Below are positions 17,912 through 27,256 of a stretch of 64,000 bases of DNA, piece by piece. How positions within the stretch are numbered: position 1 is the stretch's first letter; each line of letters opens with the position of its first letter. The DNA comes from Streptomyces sp. NRRL S-646 (lineage in GTDB: Bacteria > Actinomycetota > Actinomycetes > Streptomycetales > Streptomycetaceae): contig NZ_JODC01000033.1 in assembly GCF_000720765.1 (NCBI RefSeq), forward strand, positions 1-64,000, written 5' to 3'. The notes below the pieces were generated by a model. The model saw nothing but the letters and a program-made list of their open reading frames with translations, was not told the origin of the DNA and did not search any database. Position numbers and translations under genes: made by a program.

Positions 17912-19144
17912 CTACCAGGTCACCGGCAGCTCGTAGACCCCGTAGACAACCCCGTCGTCCTTGAACGGGATCTTCTCCATCCCGGTGGCCCTGCGCAGAG
18001 TGGGGATGCGACGGAACAAGGTGCCGTAGACGACCTGGAGTTCGAGGCGGGCCAGCGGCTGGCCCAGGCACTGGTGGATGCCGAAGCCGAAGGCCATGTG
18101 GCGTCGCGCGTCGCGGTGGACGTCGAGGCGTTCCGGGTCGGGATAGACGCCGGGCTCCCAATTGCCGGTGGCGCCCGGGATGATGACGCCCTCGCCGGAG
18201 CGGATGAGCCGGTCGCCGACCTCGATGTCCTCCAGGGCGACGCGGCGCTGGCCGTTGTGGACGACGGTGAGGTAGCGCAGCATCTCCTCCACTGCGTTCG
18301 CGAGAACCTTCGGGTCGGCGGTGTCGCGGACGGCGGCGAGCTGCTCGGGGTGCTCCAGGAAGGCGAGAACGCCCAGGGCGATCATGTTGGCGGTCGTCTC
18401 GTGCCCGGCGCCGAGCAGCAGAAGGCCCAGCATGGCGGCCTCGTGGCGGGTGAGGTCGCCCGCCTGCATCCGGGCGGCCAGGTCGGAGAGCATGTCGTCG
18501 GCCGGGGCGGCGAGTTTGGCTTCGAGCTGTTCGTCCAGGTACTGCAGGAGTGCGCCGGTGGCGGCCCGGGACTCCTCGAGCGAGGCGTCGCGGCGCACGC
18601 CCACCTTGCTCTTGCTCTGGAAGAACTCGTGGTCGTCGTAAGGGACTCCGAGCAGTTCGCAGATCACCAGCGACGGCAGCGGGAGGGCGAGGGCCTCCAC
18701 CAGGTCGACCGGTTTCGGGCCGGCCAGCATGGTGTCGATGAAGTCGTCGGTCATCCGCTGGACCGCCGGACGCATGGCCTCGATGCGCTTGATGGTGAAC
18801 GGGGCCGTGACCATCCGGCGGATGCTGGCGTGTTCGGGGTCGTCCATGTTGAGGAAGGACGGCGGGTTCTGGGAGAAGGCCTGCCGGAAGGCCGCGCTGG
18901 AGTGGGGATAACCGGACCGCCTCGGATCGACGCTCAGACGCGCGTCGCCGTACAGGGCCCTCCGGACGTCGTAGCGGGTGACCAGCCAGGGAGTGCTGCC
19001 GTCCCACAACCGGACCCGGGAGACCGGCTGTTCGGCGTGCAGTCGCATCATCTCCGGCGGCGGCACGAACGCGGGGTCGGCTGCCCGCGGCATCGGGAAG
19101 CCGGGAATCGTCTCGTCGGCGGCGCCCGCAAGGACGTCGGTCAT
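17912..19144 (-). CDS. Cytochrome P450
   Basis: A 410-residue soluble bacterial P450. The haem ligand is C359 in FGFGIHQCLGQPLARLE, the I-helix oxygen-activation motif is LGAGHETTAN, and the K-helix ExxR is EEMLR. PFTIKRIEAMRP is a typical C-helix region. Overall it resembles the CYP105/CYP107 group of streptomycetes; exact family needs alignment. AGGAG lies nine bases before the ATG. No ferredoxin or reductase gene is adjacent, so electrons must come from elsewhere. Substrate is not deducible. Confidence 0.93.
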   Translation of the reverse strand: MTDVLAGAADETIPGFPMPRAADPAFVPPPEMMRLHAEQPVSRVRLWDGSTPWLVTRYDVRRALYGDARLSVDPRRSGYPHSSAAFRQAFSQNPPSFLNMDDPEHASIRRMVTAPFTIKRIEAMRPAVQRMTDDFIDTMLAGPKPVDLVEALALPLPSLVICELLGVPYDDHEFFQSKSKVGVRRDASLEESRAATGALLQYLDEQLEAKLAAPADDMLSDLAARMQAGDLTRHEAAMLGLLLLGAGHETTANMIALGVLAFLEHPEQLAAVRDTADPKVLANAVEEMLRYLTVVHNGQRRVALEDIEVGDRLIRSGEGVIIPGATGNWEPGVYPDPERLDVHRDARRHMAFGFGIHQCLGQPLARLELQVVYGTLFRRIPTLRRATGMEKIPFKDDGVVYGVYELPVTW

Positions 19145-19338
19145 GGCAGGTCACTCCTGATGGTGGCGGAAGGGGAGCCGCCGCCATGCAGACCCACCTA
19201 CCTGACAATTTCCCGTCAGCGGGCTGACAAGGGATTGATGTGGCCGGATCCCGGCGCACCCATTGACCTGCCCATGCCCACCACCGCCCTGACGACCTGA
19301 CCGACGGCCGGCCAGGCCTGCTTCACGCCGTACGCAGC

Positions 19339-19370
19339 AGCGCGGGCCGGGAGTGATCCCGGCCCGCGCT
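19339..19370. terminator. Strong terminator hairpin
   Basis: A perfect 14-base stem with a GTGA loop (left arm 19339-19352, right arm 19357-19370), followed by TTTGT on the plus strand. It lies 29 bases beyond the end of the minus-strand sedolisin gene and is its likely terminator. Confidence 0.85.
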
Positions 19371-19398
19371 TTGTCGGTCCGTCTTCAGACGCCGGGCG

Positions 19399-21027
19399 TC
19401 AGCCGAGCAGCTTGCTCGCCAGTGTCGCGGCGTTGTACGAGCCCCATCCGGTGGTGAAGTCCCAGCCGGTGGCTGCGGAGTAGGCGCCGTTGCTGCCGCT
19501 GGTGATGTCGTGGAAGCCGGTGCCGCTCGCCGAGTACAGGGCCGGGTTGGCGAAGCCGAGGTTGGCCTTTCCGGCCGCCGCGGCCTGCTGGTTGTACAGG
19601 GCCGCGAACGCCGCCCACTCGGGCGCGGCGGCGCTGGTGCCGCCGACCGAGGACCACGAGCCCTGCGAGTAGATCGAGACGCCGGGGCTGGGGTTGGCGT
19701 GGGCCGAGACGTCCGGCACCTGGCGGAAGCCGCCGCCGGCGCTCTTCTGCACCGCGGTCTGCCAGCTGGGGATCTTGAAGACGGAGGACTTGCCGCCACC
19801 GCCCCCGGACCACGCCACCTCCTTGCTCCAGGCGTTGGACGAGGTGACGGTCAGCTTGGTGCCGCCGACGCCGGTGACGTAGGGGTCGCTGGCCGGGTAG
19901 TCGACGGAGGTGCCGCCGTTGCCCGCGTCGTCGGAGCCGTCGTCGCCGGAGGCTGCGTAGAAGCCGAGGCCCTGGGCGGCGCCCGCCTTGAAGACGGCGT
20001 CCACCGCGTTGATGTTGGAGGTGGTGCGGGCGCTCTCGGCGGCTCCCCAGCTGATCGAGGTGGTGGGGATGCCGCTGTCGACGATGGCCTGGTACGTGTC
20101 GACCTCGCCGGCGTCGGAGTTGGGGCCCTCGAAGACCGTGACGTTGGCCTTGGGGGCGATCGCGTGCAGGACCTCGATGTCCAGCTCGACCTCGACCTGC
20201 CCGTCGCCGAGCGCGCCGGATCCGCCGCTCACCTTCTGCACGGTCGGCGTGGGCGAACCCAGGCTGTAGTTGTTGTCGTAGGCGGTGATGTTGGACTGCT
20301 GGAAGCCGTCGAACTCCAGCAGTGCGATCTTCTGGCCGCTGCCGGTGTACGTGCCGGAGACGTTGTAGCCGCCCTTGAGCTGGGCCGGGGTGTAGCCGCC
20401 GCCCGGGCCGTTGTGCGGGGTGACGGTGGAGGGCGCCTGGTGATGCAGGGTGAGGCGGTTGTTGAGGCCGGCCACGTCACTGACGAGGGAGGCGACGGAC
20501 GTCGGCAGGGTCGGCGCGGTGTCGTTGGCGTAGAACGAGCGGCCCGACGCCGAGTCCTTCCACGTCGACAGCTTGGTGCCGAAGGCCTTCTCCAGCTGGC
20601 CGGCCGTGCCACTGGCGTCGACCAGCAGGTTGCCCGAGTGGACCGTGCCGACGGTGAGGCCCTGCGCGCGCAGGTAGTCCTTGAGCTGGGCGACCTCGGC
20701 GTCGGTCCGGCCGAAGCGGGCCGCGAACTGGCGCTTCGTCAGGTAGTGGCCGTAGGAACTCGACCGCGGATCGCTGACCTTGGCGACGAAGGTGTCGAGT
20801 GCTTTGTTGTGTCTGGGGGTCAGGCTGATGGCCACCGATATGCGCTTTCCGGCGGCGACGTGGCCGGTGCGGGTGGCGTTCTTGTTCAGTCCCTTGAGGA
20901 CATCTCCGGTGACGGCTGCGCGCGTTGCGTGCGGCTGGGCGGTGCCGGCGGCGTAGGCGGCGGGTACGGCGGCGGCGAGCAGGGCGGGCACGGTGACCAG
21001 GCCGAGCAGTTTCAGACGTGACTTCAC
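19399..21027 (-). CDS. Secreted S53-family (sedolisin/kumamolisin-type) serine-carboxyl protease
   Basis: A 542-residue exported protease. GTG at 21027 is the chosen start (GGAG seven bases upstream) and gives a clean signal peptide (KSRLKLLGLVTVPALLAAAVPAAYA). A pro-kumamolisin inhibitory domain follows (LTPRHNKALDTFVAKVSDP, then HYLTKRQFAARFG). The catalytic domain shows the Glu/Asp pair in QVEVELDIEVLHAIAP, the oxyanion region ISWGAAES and the nucleophile Ser in VGGTSAAAPEWAAF. Sedolisins work at acidic pH outside the cell after self-removal of the pro-domain. A longer ATG start at 21078 is possible but gives a poorer signal sequence. Confidence 0.92.
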   Translation of the reverse strand: MKSRLKLLGLVTVPALLAAAVPAAYAAGTAQPHATRAAVTGDVLKGLNKNATRTGHVAAGKRISVAISLTPRHNKALDTFVAKVSDPRSSSYGHYLTKRQFAARFGRTDAEVAQLKDYLRAQGLTVGTVHSGNLLVDASGTAGQLEKAFGTKLSTWKDSASGRSFYANDTAPTLPTSVASLVSDVAGLNNRLTLHHQAPSTVTPHNGPGGGYTPAQLKGGYNVSGTYTGSGQKIALLEFDGFQQSNITAYDNNYSLGSPTPTVQKVSGGSGALGDGQVEVELDIEVLHAIAPKANVTVFEGPNSDAGEVDTYQAIVDSGIPTTSISWGAAESARTTSNINAVDAVFKAGAAQGLGFYAASGDDGSDDAGNGGTSVDYPASDPYVTGVGGTKLTVTSSNAWSKEVAWSGGGGGKSSVFKIPSWQTAVQKSAGGGFRQVPDVSAHANPSPGVSIYSQGSWSSVGGTSAAAPEWAAFAALYNQQAAAAGKANLGFANPALYSASGTGFHDITSGSNGAYSAATGWDFTTGWGSYNAATLASKLLG

Positions 21028-21123
21028 TGAGGTTCTCCGGAGGTGGGGGGTGGTGTGCCGGAAGCGGAACGGCTTCAACGTAGGAACATCCGCCCCACCC
21101 GCATAAGCGGGGGAACCCTTGCT

Positions 21124-21167
21124 TCACGTGTTAACAACTGATGTCACGTGAACGCCGGATGTCACGT
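21124..21167. repeat. Three TCACGT repeats upstream of the sedolisin gene
   Basis: TCACGTG at 21124 and 21144 and TCACGT at 21162 are spaced 20 and 18 bases, near two helical turns; the last two lie in a ten-base direct repeat GATGTCACGT. They are 97-140 bases upstream of the protease start, the last one touching the stop of the LuxR gene, and could bind an activator. Confidence 0.4.
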
Positions 21168-24121
21168 CAGCGGCGCGTGTCGAGCGCCCGGGCCGTCCGG
21201 ACCCGGACGGGCTGACTCGCCGTCACTGCCTGTGTGCCGACACTGACTTGGTCGTCGTCGCCCAAGTTCACGGCCGCCGTACCGGACGCGATGACGGCGA
21301 CGGCCATCGCGTGGGCGAGCGCGGTGCGCGAGCGGACACCGACCTTGCGGTAGACCCGTGACAGGGCGCCTTCCACCGTTTTGACGCTGATGAACAGCTC
21401 CGCGGCGACTTCGCGGTTGGTGGCCCCGCCACCGACCAGTTCGGCGATCCTCGCCTCCGTGGGGGTGAGTTCGGGGCGGCCCGTGCCCGCCTCGCCGCTG
21501 CGGTCCCCGGCATCCAGCCGCGCCAGCTCGTCCCCGGCCCGGGCCGCCAGCGGAGCGGCGCCGATCCGTGTCGCGGTCTCCAGTGCCTCGGTGAGGGCCG
21601 CCCGTGCCGCGGTCCTGCGGCGTGCCCGGCGCTCGACCGCGCCGAGCGCGATCAGAGTGCGCACCAGCTCCACGGGCAGGGGGAGTTGACGCAGGCGGTC
21701 CACCGCGGCATGCAGCCGTACCGCCCCCTCCTTCGCACGGCCGAGCCCCGCCTCCCGCAGCCCGTCCGCCCGTTCCAGAGCCGCCAGTACGCTGCCGGGC
21801 GTATCGCCGGACACCCGTGTGCGGGCCTCGCGGAGCACAGCCCCGGCGGTGTCCGTCTCGCCCAGGATCACCAGGGCCTCGGCCAGGTCGCCGTACCAGT
21901 GCAGCAACGGCGGATCGGCGGCGCCCATCGCCTCGCCGAGTTCTCTGACGCGGTGCAGCGACTCGGCCGCGGCCGCCGCGCCCCGTGGGTCGCCGGCGAG
22001 CAGCTCGGCCTGTCCGAGCACCGCCAGTGCGCGCAGCAGGAACAGCCGGTCGCCGTCCGCTTCCGAGGCCCTGACCGCCTGCTCGGCCAGTCGCCGGGCC
22101 TCGTCGGCGGTGCCGCCGGCGGTCGCCGCGAGCGCCGCCGCGTACAGTGCGGGAGCCGCCTGGACGCCCGTCTCGGCGAGGGCGCGCGAGCAGCGGGCGG
22201 CGGTGCGCAGTGCCTCCCGGCAGTGCCCGGCGCGCACCTGGATACGGGTCAGCGCCACCAAGGTCGCCATGACCTCCTCGACCCCGGCGAACTCGCCGAT
22301 GTCCGCGAGGAGTTCGGCGACCTGCTGCCCGGCCTCGGTGACCTGGTCGGAGTCCAGGGCGAGAATCGCCCGCATCCGGATCAGTCCCCAGCTCTCCGGG
22401 CCGGCGTCGGCGCCACCGGCCAGGCTGAGGGCCTCGTCGAGTGCGGCGCCGGCGGAGGCCGGCTCCCCGGCCAGGGACTGCACTCGCGCGAGGGTGGCGA
22501 GGGCGCCGATCCGGGTGTCGGTGTCGTCTGCCCGGGCCGCCTGCCGGGCAGCGCGCCGGGCATGCCGGGCGGCCTCCGCCAACTCCCCGCACAGCAGACC
22601 GCGTACGGCCGCCCAGTGGTGCAGCCAGCCCTCGGCCTCCGCGTCGCCGGCGGCGTCCCGCAGGCCTTCCTCGATCAGGTCACGAGCACCCCCGAGCGCC
22701 TGCCCGGCGTTGCGCAGCAGGATCAGCCGGGCCCGCACCCGTTGCCGTGCGGAGCCCGACCCGGTGAGCACGGTCTCGGCCGCCTGCCCCGCCTCCTCCA
22801 GCTGCCCGGCGTCACATGCGTAGTCGGCCGCGGCCAGCAGCCGGTCTGCCCGGTCGGCGGGGCGGTCGCCGGGAGTGCGCAGGGCGGCGAGCCCGGCCAG
22901 TTCGAAGGCGGCATCGGGTGCGCCGTCGCGCCGCGCCAGTTCGGCCGCGGACATCAGCGTGCGCGCGGTGGCCTCGTCCTCGTACGGGTGCGCGAGGGCG
23001 AGGTGGCGGGCCTGCTCCACGGGCTCGGTGACCGCGCGGGCCAGCAGGGCGTGCGCCTGCCGGCGGCTGTACTCGGGGGCGTCGGCACAGACGGCGGCCC
23101 GGAGCAGTGGATGGCTGAAACGTACGGTTCCGTCGGCGTCGACCGCCCCGACACCGAGCCGTTCGGCCTCCGCGAGGTCCGCGGCGGGGTCGGGAAGCCC
23201 GGCGGCACGCAGCACGGTGAGGCTGGGGCGGGCCGCGGCGCACGCGACGAGGAGAGTGTGCCGCACAGTCTTCGGCAGCGTACGCACCTGGTCCAGCACC
23301 ATTGCGCGCAGCCTCCGGGACACGGGCAGCGCCCGCCCGAAGCCGACGGACGCCGCATCGCGTGGGGCCGCCCGCCCCAACTCCAGTGCGTACGACGGGT
23401 TTCCGGCAGCCGTGTCCTGGACCGCGCGCAGCACCGCCGACGGCAGATCGGCACCGATGGCCGTGCGCACGAGGTGGGCCACCTCGCCGTCCGCCATGGG
23501 CGGCACAGGCAGTTCGACGGTGCCCGGCGGGCAGTAGCGCAGCCGTTCGGGCTGCTCGCCGTCGGCCACCCGCTCGGCGGCCACCACCCGGACGGCGAGG
23601 CCTTCGAGACGGCGTACGGCGAAGGCGAGCACCTCGGCGCTGGGCTCGTCGAGCCACTGGAGGTCGTCGACGACCAGCAGCACGGGACCGGTGGCGGCAA
23701 GGGCGCGCAGCACGTCGACCACGGCGACGCGCACCGCGAGACGGCCCTGGTCGTCGGCCGGCTCCGGGCCGCGCAGCAGAACCGCCCGCAGGGCCGCCCT
23801 GGGCTGGGGTGCCAGGGCCTCCAGACAGTTCTCCGGCACCCGCGTGAACAGGTCGATCAGGCCGACGAACGGAAGCCGGGCGTCCTCCTGGGCGGGCGAG
23901 CAGTGCAACACCGTGCATGACTCGTCCTGCGCGGCCAGGGACGCCGAGAGGGCAGTCAGGAGCGTGGACCTGCCGATGCCCGCGGGACCGTGGAGGAGCA
24001 CTCCGGGGCGGGCCGTCAATTCGGCCAGGGCGGCGTCGAGCAGCGCGCGGCGCCCGCTCAACGACGGTACCCGCGGCGAGTGCAGCAGGTCCCAGGGCAT
24101 CGCAGCATGTGCACATGACAA
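21167..24121 (-). CDS. Large ATP-binding LuxR-family (LAL) transcriptional regulator
   Basis: A 984-residue regulator with an N-terminal AAA-type ATPase, a long helical/TPR-like middle and a C-terminal LuxR helix-turn-helix (LTPTEARIAELVGGGATNREVAAELFISVKTVEGALSRVYRK split over residues ~905-950). Walker B is LLVVDDLQWLD. The Walker A motif reads GPAGIGRST: Arg replaces the usual Lys at residue 51, which may weaken ATP hydrolysis. The start at 24121 is taken from the longest frame; ATG 24100 (MPWDLLHS) is an alternative. LALs often govern secondary metabolism or sugar genes; here the nearest possible target is the sedolisin gene downstream on the same strand. Confidence 0.9.
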   Translation of the reverse strand: MSCAHAAMPWDLLHSPRVPSLSGRRALLDAALAELTARPGVLLHGPAGIGRSTLLTALSASLAAQDESCTVLHCSPAQEDARLPFVGLIDLFTRVPENCLEALAPQPRAALRAVLLRGPEPADDQGRLAVRVAVVDVLRALAATGPVLLVVDDLQWLDEPSAEVLAFAVRRLEGLAVRVVAAERVADGEQPERLRYCPPGTVELPVPPMADGEVAHLVRTAIGADLPSAVLRAVQDTAAGNPSYALELGRAAPRDAASVGFGRALPVSRRLRAMVLDQVRTLPKTVRHTLLVACAAARPSLTVLRAAGLPDPAADLAEAERLGVGAVDADGTVRFSHPLLRAAVCADAPEYSRRQAHALLARAVTEPVEQARHLALAHPYEDEATARTLMSAAELARRDGAPDAAFELAGLAALRTPGDRPADRADRLLAAADYACDAGQLEEAGQAAETVLTGSGSARQRVRARLILLRNAGQALGGARDLIEEGLRDAAGDAEAEGWLHHWAAVRGLLCGELAEAARHARRAARQAARADDTDTRIGALATLARVQSLAGEPASAGAALDEALSLAGGADAGPESWGLIRMRAILALDSDQVTEAGQQVAELLADIGEFAGVEEVMATLVALTRIQVRAGHCREALRTAARCSRALAETGVQAAPALYAAALAATAGGTADEARRLAEQAVRASEADGDRLFLLRALAVLGQAELLAGDPRGAAAAAESLHRVRELGEAMGAADPPLLHWYGDLAEALVILGETDTAGAVLREARTRVSGDTPGSVLAALERADGLREAGLGRAKEGAVRLHAAVDRLRQLPLPVELVRTLIALGAVERRARRRTAARAALTEALETATRIGAAPLAARAGDELARLDAGDRSGEAGTGRPELTPTEARIAELVGGGATNREVAAELFISVKTVEGALSRVYRKVGVRSRTALAHAMAVAVIASGTAAVNLGDDDQVSVGTQAVTASQPVRVRTARALDTRR

Positions 24122-24164
24122 CCTTGGCGGATCCGGCTTGTCAATGACGTCCGGCGCCTGACGA

Positions 24165-25655
24165 TCACGAGCTGCGTTTGAGGACGAAGTAACCGTAGGC
24201 GGCGTCGTCGATCACGTAACGGGCATCGGGGTGCAGCTGACGGGCGTAGGCCCGGACGTCGCCGACCCACTGGCTGGTGTTGTGGAAGGCGATGTAGTCG
24301 GGAGCGATGCCCCGCGTGTCGCCGATCCAGAAGACGCGGCAGCGGGAGGTGAGACGGCTGCTGGGGCCGATGTCGGCCTCGACCGTCGCGCCGCTTGGGA
24401 TGCGGGCCAGGGCGCGTTCGATGCGGGGGACGCCTTCGGGGGTGTCGTAGGTGGCGGAGTCCGTGAGCGTGGACAGCGGGAGGGTGGTCGTGAGGGCCAG
24501 TGCGGCTCCGGCGACCGCCGCGGGCGTGTGCTGGGCGTACGAACGCAGCCAGGGCCGGGAGCTCACACGCGCCCGAGCGAGGGCGTCGACGAGGGCCAGT
24601 GCGACGACCGGCATCAGGACCGCGCTGTAGTGCCAGTCGGTGCCCCAGTAGTGGTCGTCGGCGGAGTAGAAGCGCCAGCCCAGGGTGGGCAGGGCCACGG
24701 CGAACAGGGGTGAGCGCAGCGCGAGCAGACCGCTGGTGGGGATCAACAGCCAGGCCAGGGTGCGGAGTTTGGTACCTGTGCCGTCGAAGAGAGTGAAGCC
24801 GCTGTCGACCTTGGTCCAGTAGTCGTAGCCGCCGGTGGTGTTGAAGGAGGGGATGACGAGGGTGAGGGTGACGAGGGTGGCGGCGATGGCCAGGACCGCC
24901 ACCGCGAGGGCGTACACGAGCGGGCGCGGAGAGCGGCGGCAGCGCAGGGCGACGACCAGCGCGATGGCCGCCACTGTCAGGCCCAGGTCCTCCTTGACCA
25001 GCACCAGCGGCAGCGCCCACCACAGCGCGGGCCGCCACCGGCGGGCCGGCAGCGCCTCCAGACTGAAGGCGATCAGGGGTACGGCGAAGCAGATCTCGTG
25101 GAAGTCGAAGTCGACGGCCCGCTGCAGACCCCAGGACAGGCCGTACGCGATCCCGAGCACGAGCCCGCGCGGCCGCCCCAGCAGCCCGGCTGCCGCGCGG
25201 GTCACTGGCACGGCCGACAGCGCGAAGAGGGCAGCCTGGGCGACCAGCAGCGTGACAGGGGAGGGGAAGAGCCGGTAGAGGGGGGCGAGCAGAGCGAGCA
25301 CCGGGCTGAAGTGATCGCCCAGGATGTTGAACCCGGGCCCCTTCAGATCGACGACCGGCGCCTGCAGATGGGCATACGCGCGGACCGCCTGCTCGAAGAT
25401 GCCGAGGTCCCAGGACCGGGTCGCCAGATGCTCGTACCGTATGACGGACAGGGCCGCGTACGCGGCGAAAAGGGCGGTCGCCAGGAGGTAGGGATCACGG
25501 CGGCCGGACGGACGGGGGCGCCGGTCACGCGGGGGAGACGCGACCGGCGCCGGTATGGAGGGGTCGGGGAGGAGCGAAGTGGGGGTGTCCTGCTGGGTGT
25601 TGGGCACGGTGGGGGGCGTCCTTATGAGCCGGCACGGATCATCCGCCTCGGGCAC
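24165..25655 (-). CDS. DUF2079-family polytopic membrane protein
   Basis: A 496-residue integral membrane protein. After a ~50-residue Pro/Arg-rich cytoplasmic leader come roughly ten hydrophobic helices. The motifs RSWDLGIFEQAVRAYAHLQAP, NILGDHFSPVLALLAPLYRL and FDFHEICFAVPLIAFSLEAL are the hallmark of DUF2079. The fold resembles lipid-linked sugar glycosyltransferases of the GT-C type, with an acidic motif after the first helix, but no function is proven for the family. It ends 43 bases before the LAL start and could share transcription with it. Confidence 0.82.
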   Translation of the reverse strand: MPEADDPCRLIRTPPTVPNTQQDTPTSLLPDPSIPAPVASPPRDRRPRPSGRRDPYLLATALFAAYAALSVIRYEHLATRSWDLGIFEQAVRAYAHLQAPVVDLKGPGFNILGDHFSPVLALLAPLYRLFPSPVTLLVAQAALFALSAVPVTRAAAGLLGRPRGLVLGIAYGLSWGLQRAVDFDFHEICFAVPLIAFSLEALPARRWRPALWWALPLVLVKEDLGLTVAAIALVVALRCRRSPRPLVYALAVAVLAIAATLVTLTLVIPSFNTTGGYDYWTKVDSGFTLFDGTGTKLRTLAWLLIPTSGLLALRSPLFAVALPTLGWRFYSADDHYWGTDWHYSAVLMPVVALALVDALARARVSSRPWLRSYAQHTPAAVAGAALALTTTLPLSTLTDSATYDTPEGVPRIERALARIPSGATVEADIGPSSRLTSRCRVFWIGDTRGIAPDYIAFHNTSQWVGDVRAYARQLHPDARYVIDDAAYGYFVLKRSS

Positions 25656-25773
25656 TCGATGACTACGTCATCTGCTGTGACCGAGTTGGCCGGCCCCCGG
25701 TTCACCCGCTGAGACGTAGATCACTTGCATCGCCCGGGCCGATGAATCGAGGAGCGCCGGCGCGGTGCCTGTG

Positions 25774-26841
25774 TCAACGGGGCTCGTACGGCTTGGGCAG
25801 GCGCATGCCCCGGTCGGCCATGATCTGCCGGACGTGGTTGGGGTAGTTGGTGATGATGCCGTCGACGCCCATGTCCATCAGCGCTTCCACGGTGGCCGGA
25901 TCGTCGCAGGTCCACGGGATGACCTTCAGGCCCCGTGCGTGAGCCTCCTCGACCATGGTCCGGTCGGAGTAGAAGCGGAAGTCCGGGTCGCCGACCTTGC
26001 CGTTCTGCGGGAAGCCGTAGTTGGGGGAGAGGGCTTTGACACCGGGGATGGTGGCGGCCGCCTTCACGAAGTCGCCGCCGTAGTCGTCGGCGTCGATCCC
26101 GCCGAGCCACGGCGAGGCGCCGGGCTGTCCGACCTGAAGGAAGTCGTAGTTCGTGAGCGCGACGAGGGGCCACTTCGGGGCCAGCTTGTGCATCGCCTTC
26201 AGCGCGCCCCAGTCGAAGGACTCGACGGTGACCTGGCGCTCGATGCCGGAGCGGTGGATCTCCTCGTGGACCCGGCGCACGAACAGCGCGCGCGGCGCCG
26301 TCTGTTCGGGGGCTCCCGCCTCGACCTTGGTCTCGATGTTCAGCTTGAGCTGCTTGGCGTGATAGCTCCTGACCAGGTTCAGGACGTCCTTCAGCTCGAC
26401 CATCCGGAACCCCTTGACCACCTCCTGCTCGGGGAAACCGGGCAGCTGCTGGTAACCGCAGTCCATGGTCTTGATCTGGGCCAGCGTGAGGTCCTTGATG
26501 TACTTCCCGACGTACGGATACATCGGGTCGCCCGGCGTGACGGGCGCGGTATCACGGCACTTCTGGGCGCTGATCTGCCGGTCGTGGTTGACGACGACCT
26601 TCTCGTCCTTGGTGATCTGGGTGTCCAGCTCCAGGGTGGACACTCCGAGACGCATCGCCTTGCCGAATCCCTCCAGGGACTCCTCCGTCGTCATGCCGAT
26701 GCCGCCGCGGTGCGCCTGCAGGTCGAAGCGCGTCTTCTGGGGCGGCACGCCGGAGCCGTCGTACGTCGTCGCGTGAGCCGCCGCCGGGAAGGCGAGCACC
26801 GGAGCCAGCGCCAGGGCGGCGAGGGTGTGTCTTGCGGACAT
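25774..26841 (-). CDS. Secreted glycerophosphodiester phosphodiesterase
   Basis: A 355-residue exported GDPD-family enzyme that releases glycerol-3-phosphate from deacylated phospholipids or teichoic-acid fragments. ATG 26841 follows GTGAGG and opens a signal peptide (SARHTLAALALAPVLAFPAAAHA). Catalytic-site motifs are FDLQAHRGG, ELDTQITKDEKVVVNHD with the metal-binding acidic residues, and the late VIPWTCDD and GVDGIITNYPN. In streptomycetes such enzymes are often phosphate-regulated; I found no convincing PHO box in the 400 bases upstream. It is transcribed divergently from the acyltransferase gene. Confidence 0.9.
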   Translation of the reverse strand: MSARHTLAALALAPVLAFPAAAHATTYDGSGVPPQKTRFDLQAHRGGIGMTTEESLEGFGKAMRLGVSTLELDTQITKDEKVVVNHDRQISAQKCRDTAPVTPGDPMYPYVGKYIKDLTLAQIKTMDCGYQQLPGFPEQEVVKGFRMVELKDVLNLVRSYHAKQLKLNIETKVEAGAPEQTAPRALFVRRVHEEIHRSGIERQVTVESFDWGALKAMHKLAPKWPLVALTNYDFLQVGQPGASPWLGGIDADDYGGDFVKAAATIPGVKALSPNYGFPQNGKVGDPDFRFYSDRTMVEEAHARGLKVIPWTCDDPATVEALMDMGVDGIITNYPNHVRQIMADRGMRLPKPYEPR

Positions 26842-27256
26842 CGAAACCTCACTCAGGTCGGTTCGGGCCACTGCACGACGCTAGTTGGACCCCGGCCCGG
26901 CGAAACGGCCCGCACATGAGGACGGCGTGAAATGTACGTGCGGCGGCAAGGACCACTTCTTCTGCTGCCGTTTTGTAGCGGCAGGCACTCTTGACAACAT
27001 GCGTACTGTTTCGCGACGTTTGATCCTCGGCGGACAGTTCGGAACCTGAGAATCAACCGCGGAACGACCGTGTACACGGCCGGGAACCGGCTGATACTCA
27101 AAGAACGTGGTAGGACGCGGACAGCGCGCCGCGGGGGGACGTCACGGGGGGAGCGGTCGCGGATGCGATCAATGAACAGGGGTCCACACGCTCTACCGGC
27201 CTGCGCTGCGGCCGGGTCGTCCCTCGCGGAGCCTGTGGAAGGGCGGATGATCTGAC
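26842..27256. other. Divergent intergenic region
   Basis: About 415 bases between the phosphodiesterase and acyltransferase genes. It holds a small hairpin (CTGCCG 26965-26970 / CGGCAG 26979-26984) and a consensus -35 hexamer TTGACA at 26991 without a clear -10 at standard spacing. No gene is supported. Confidence 0.4.
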
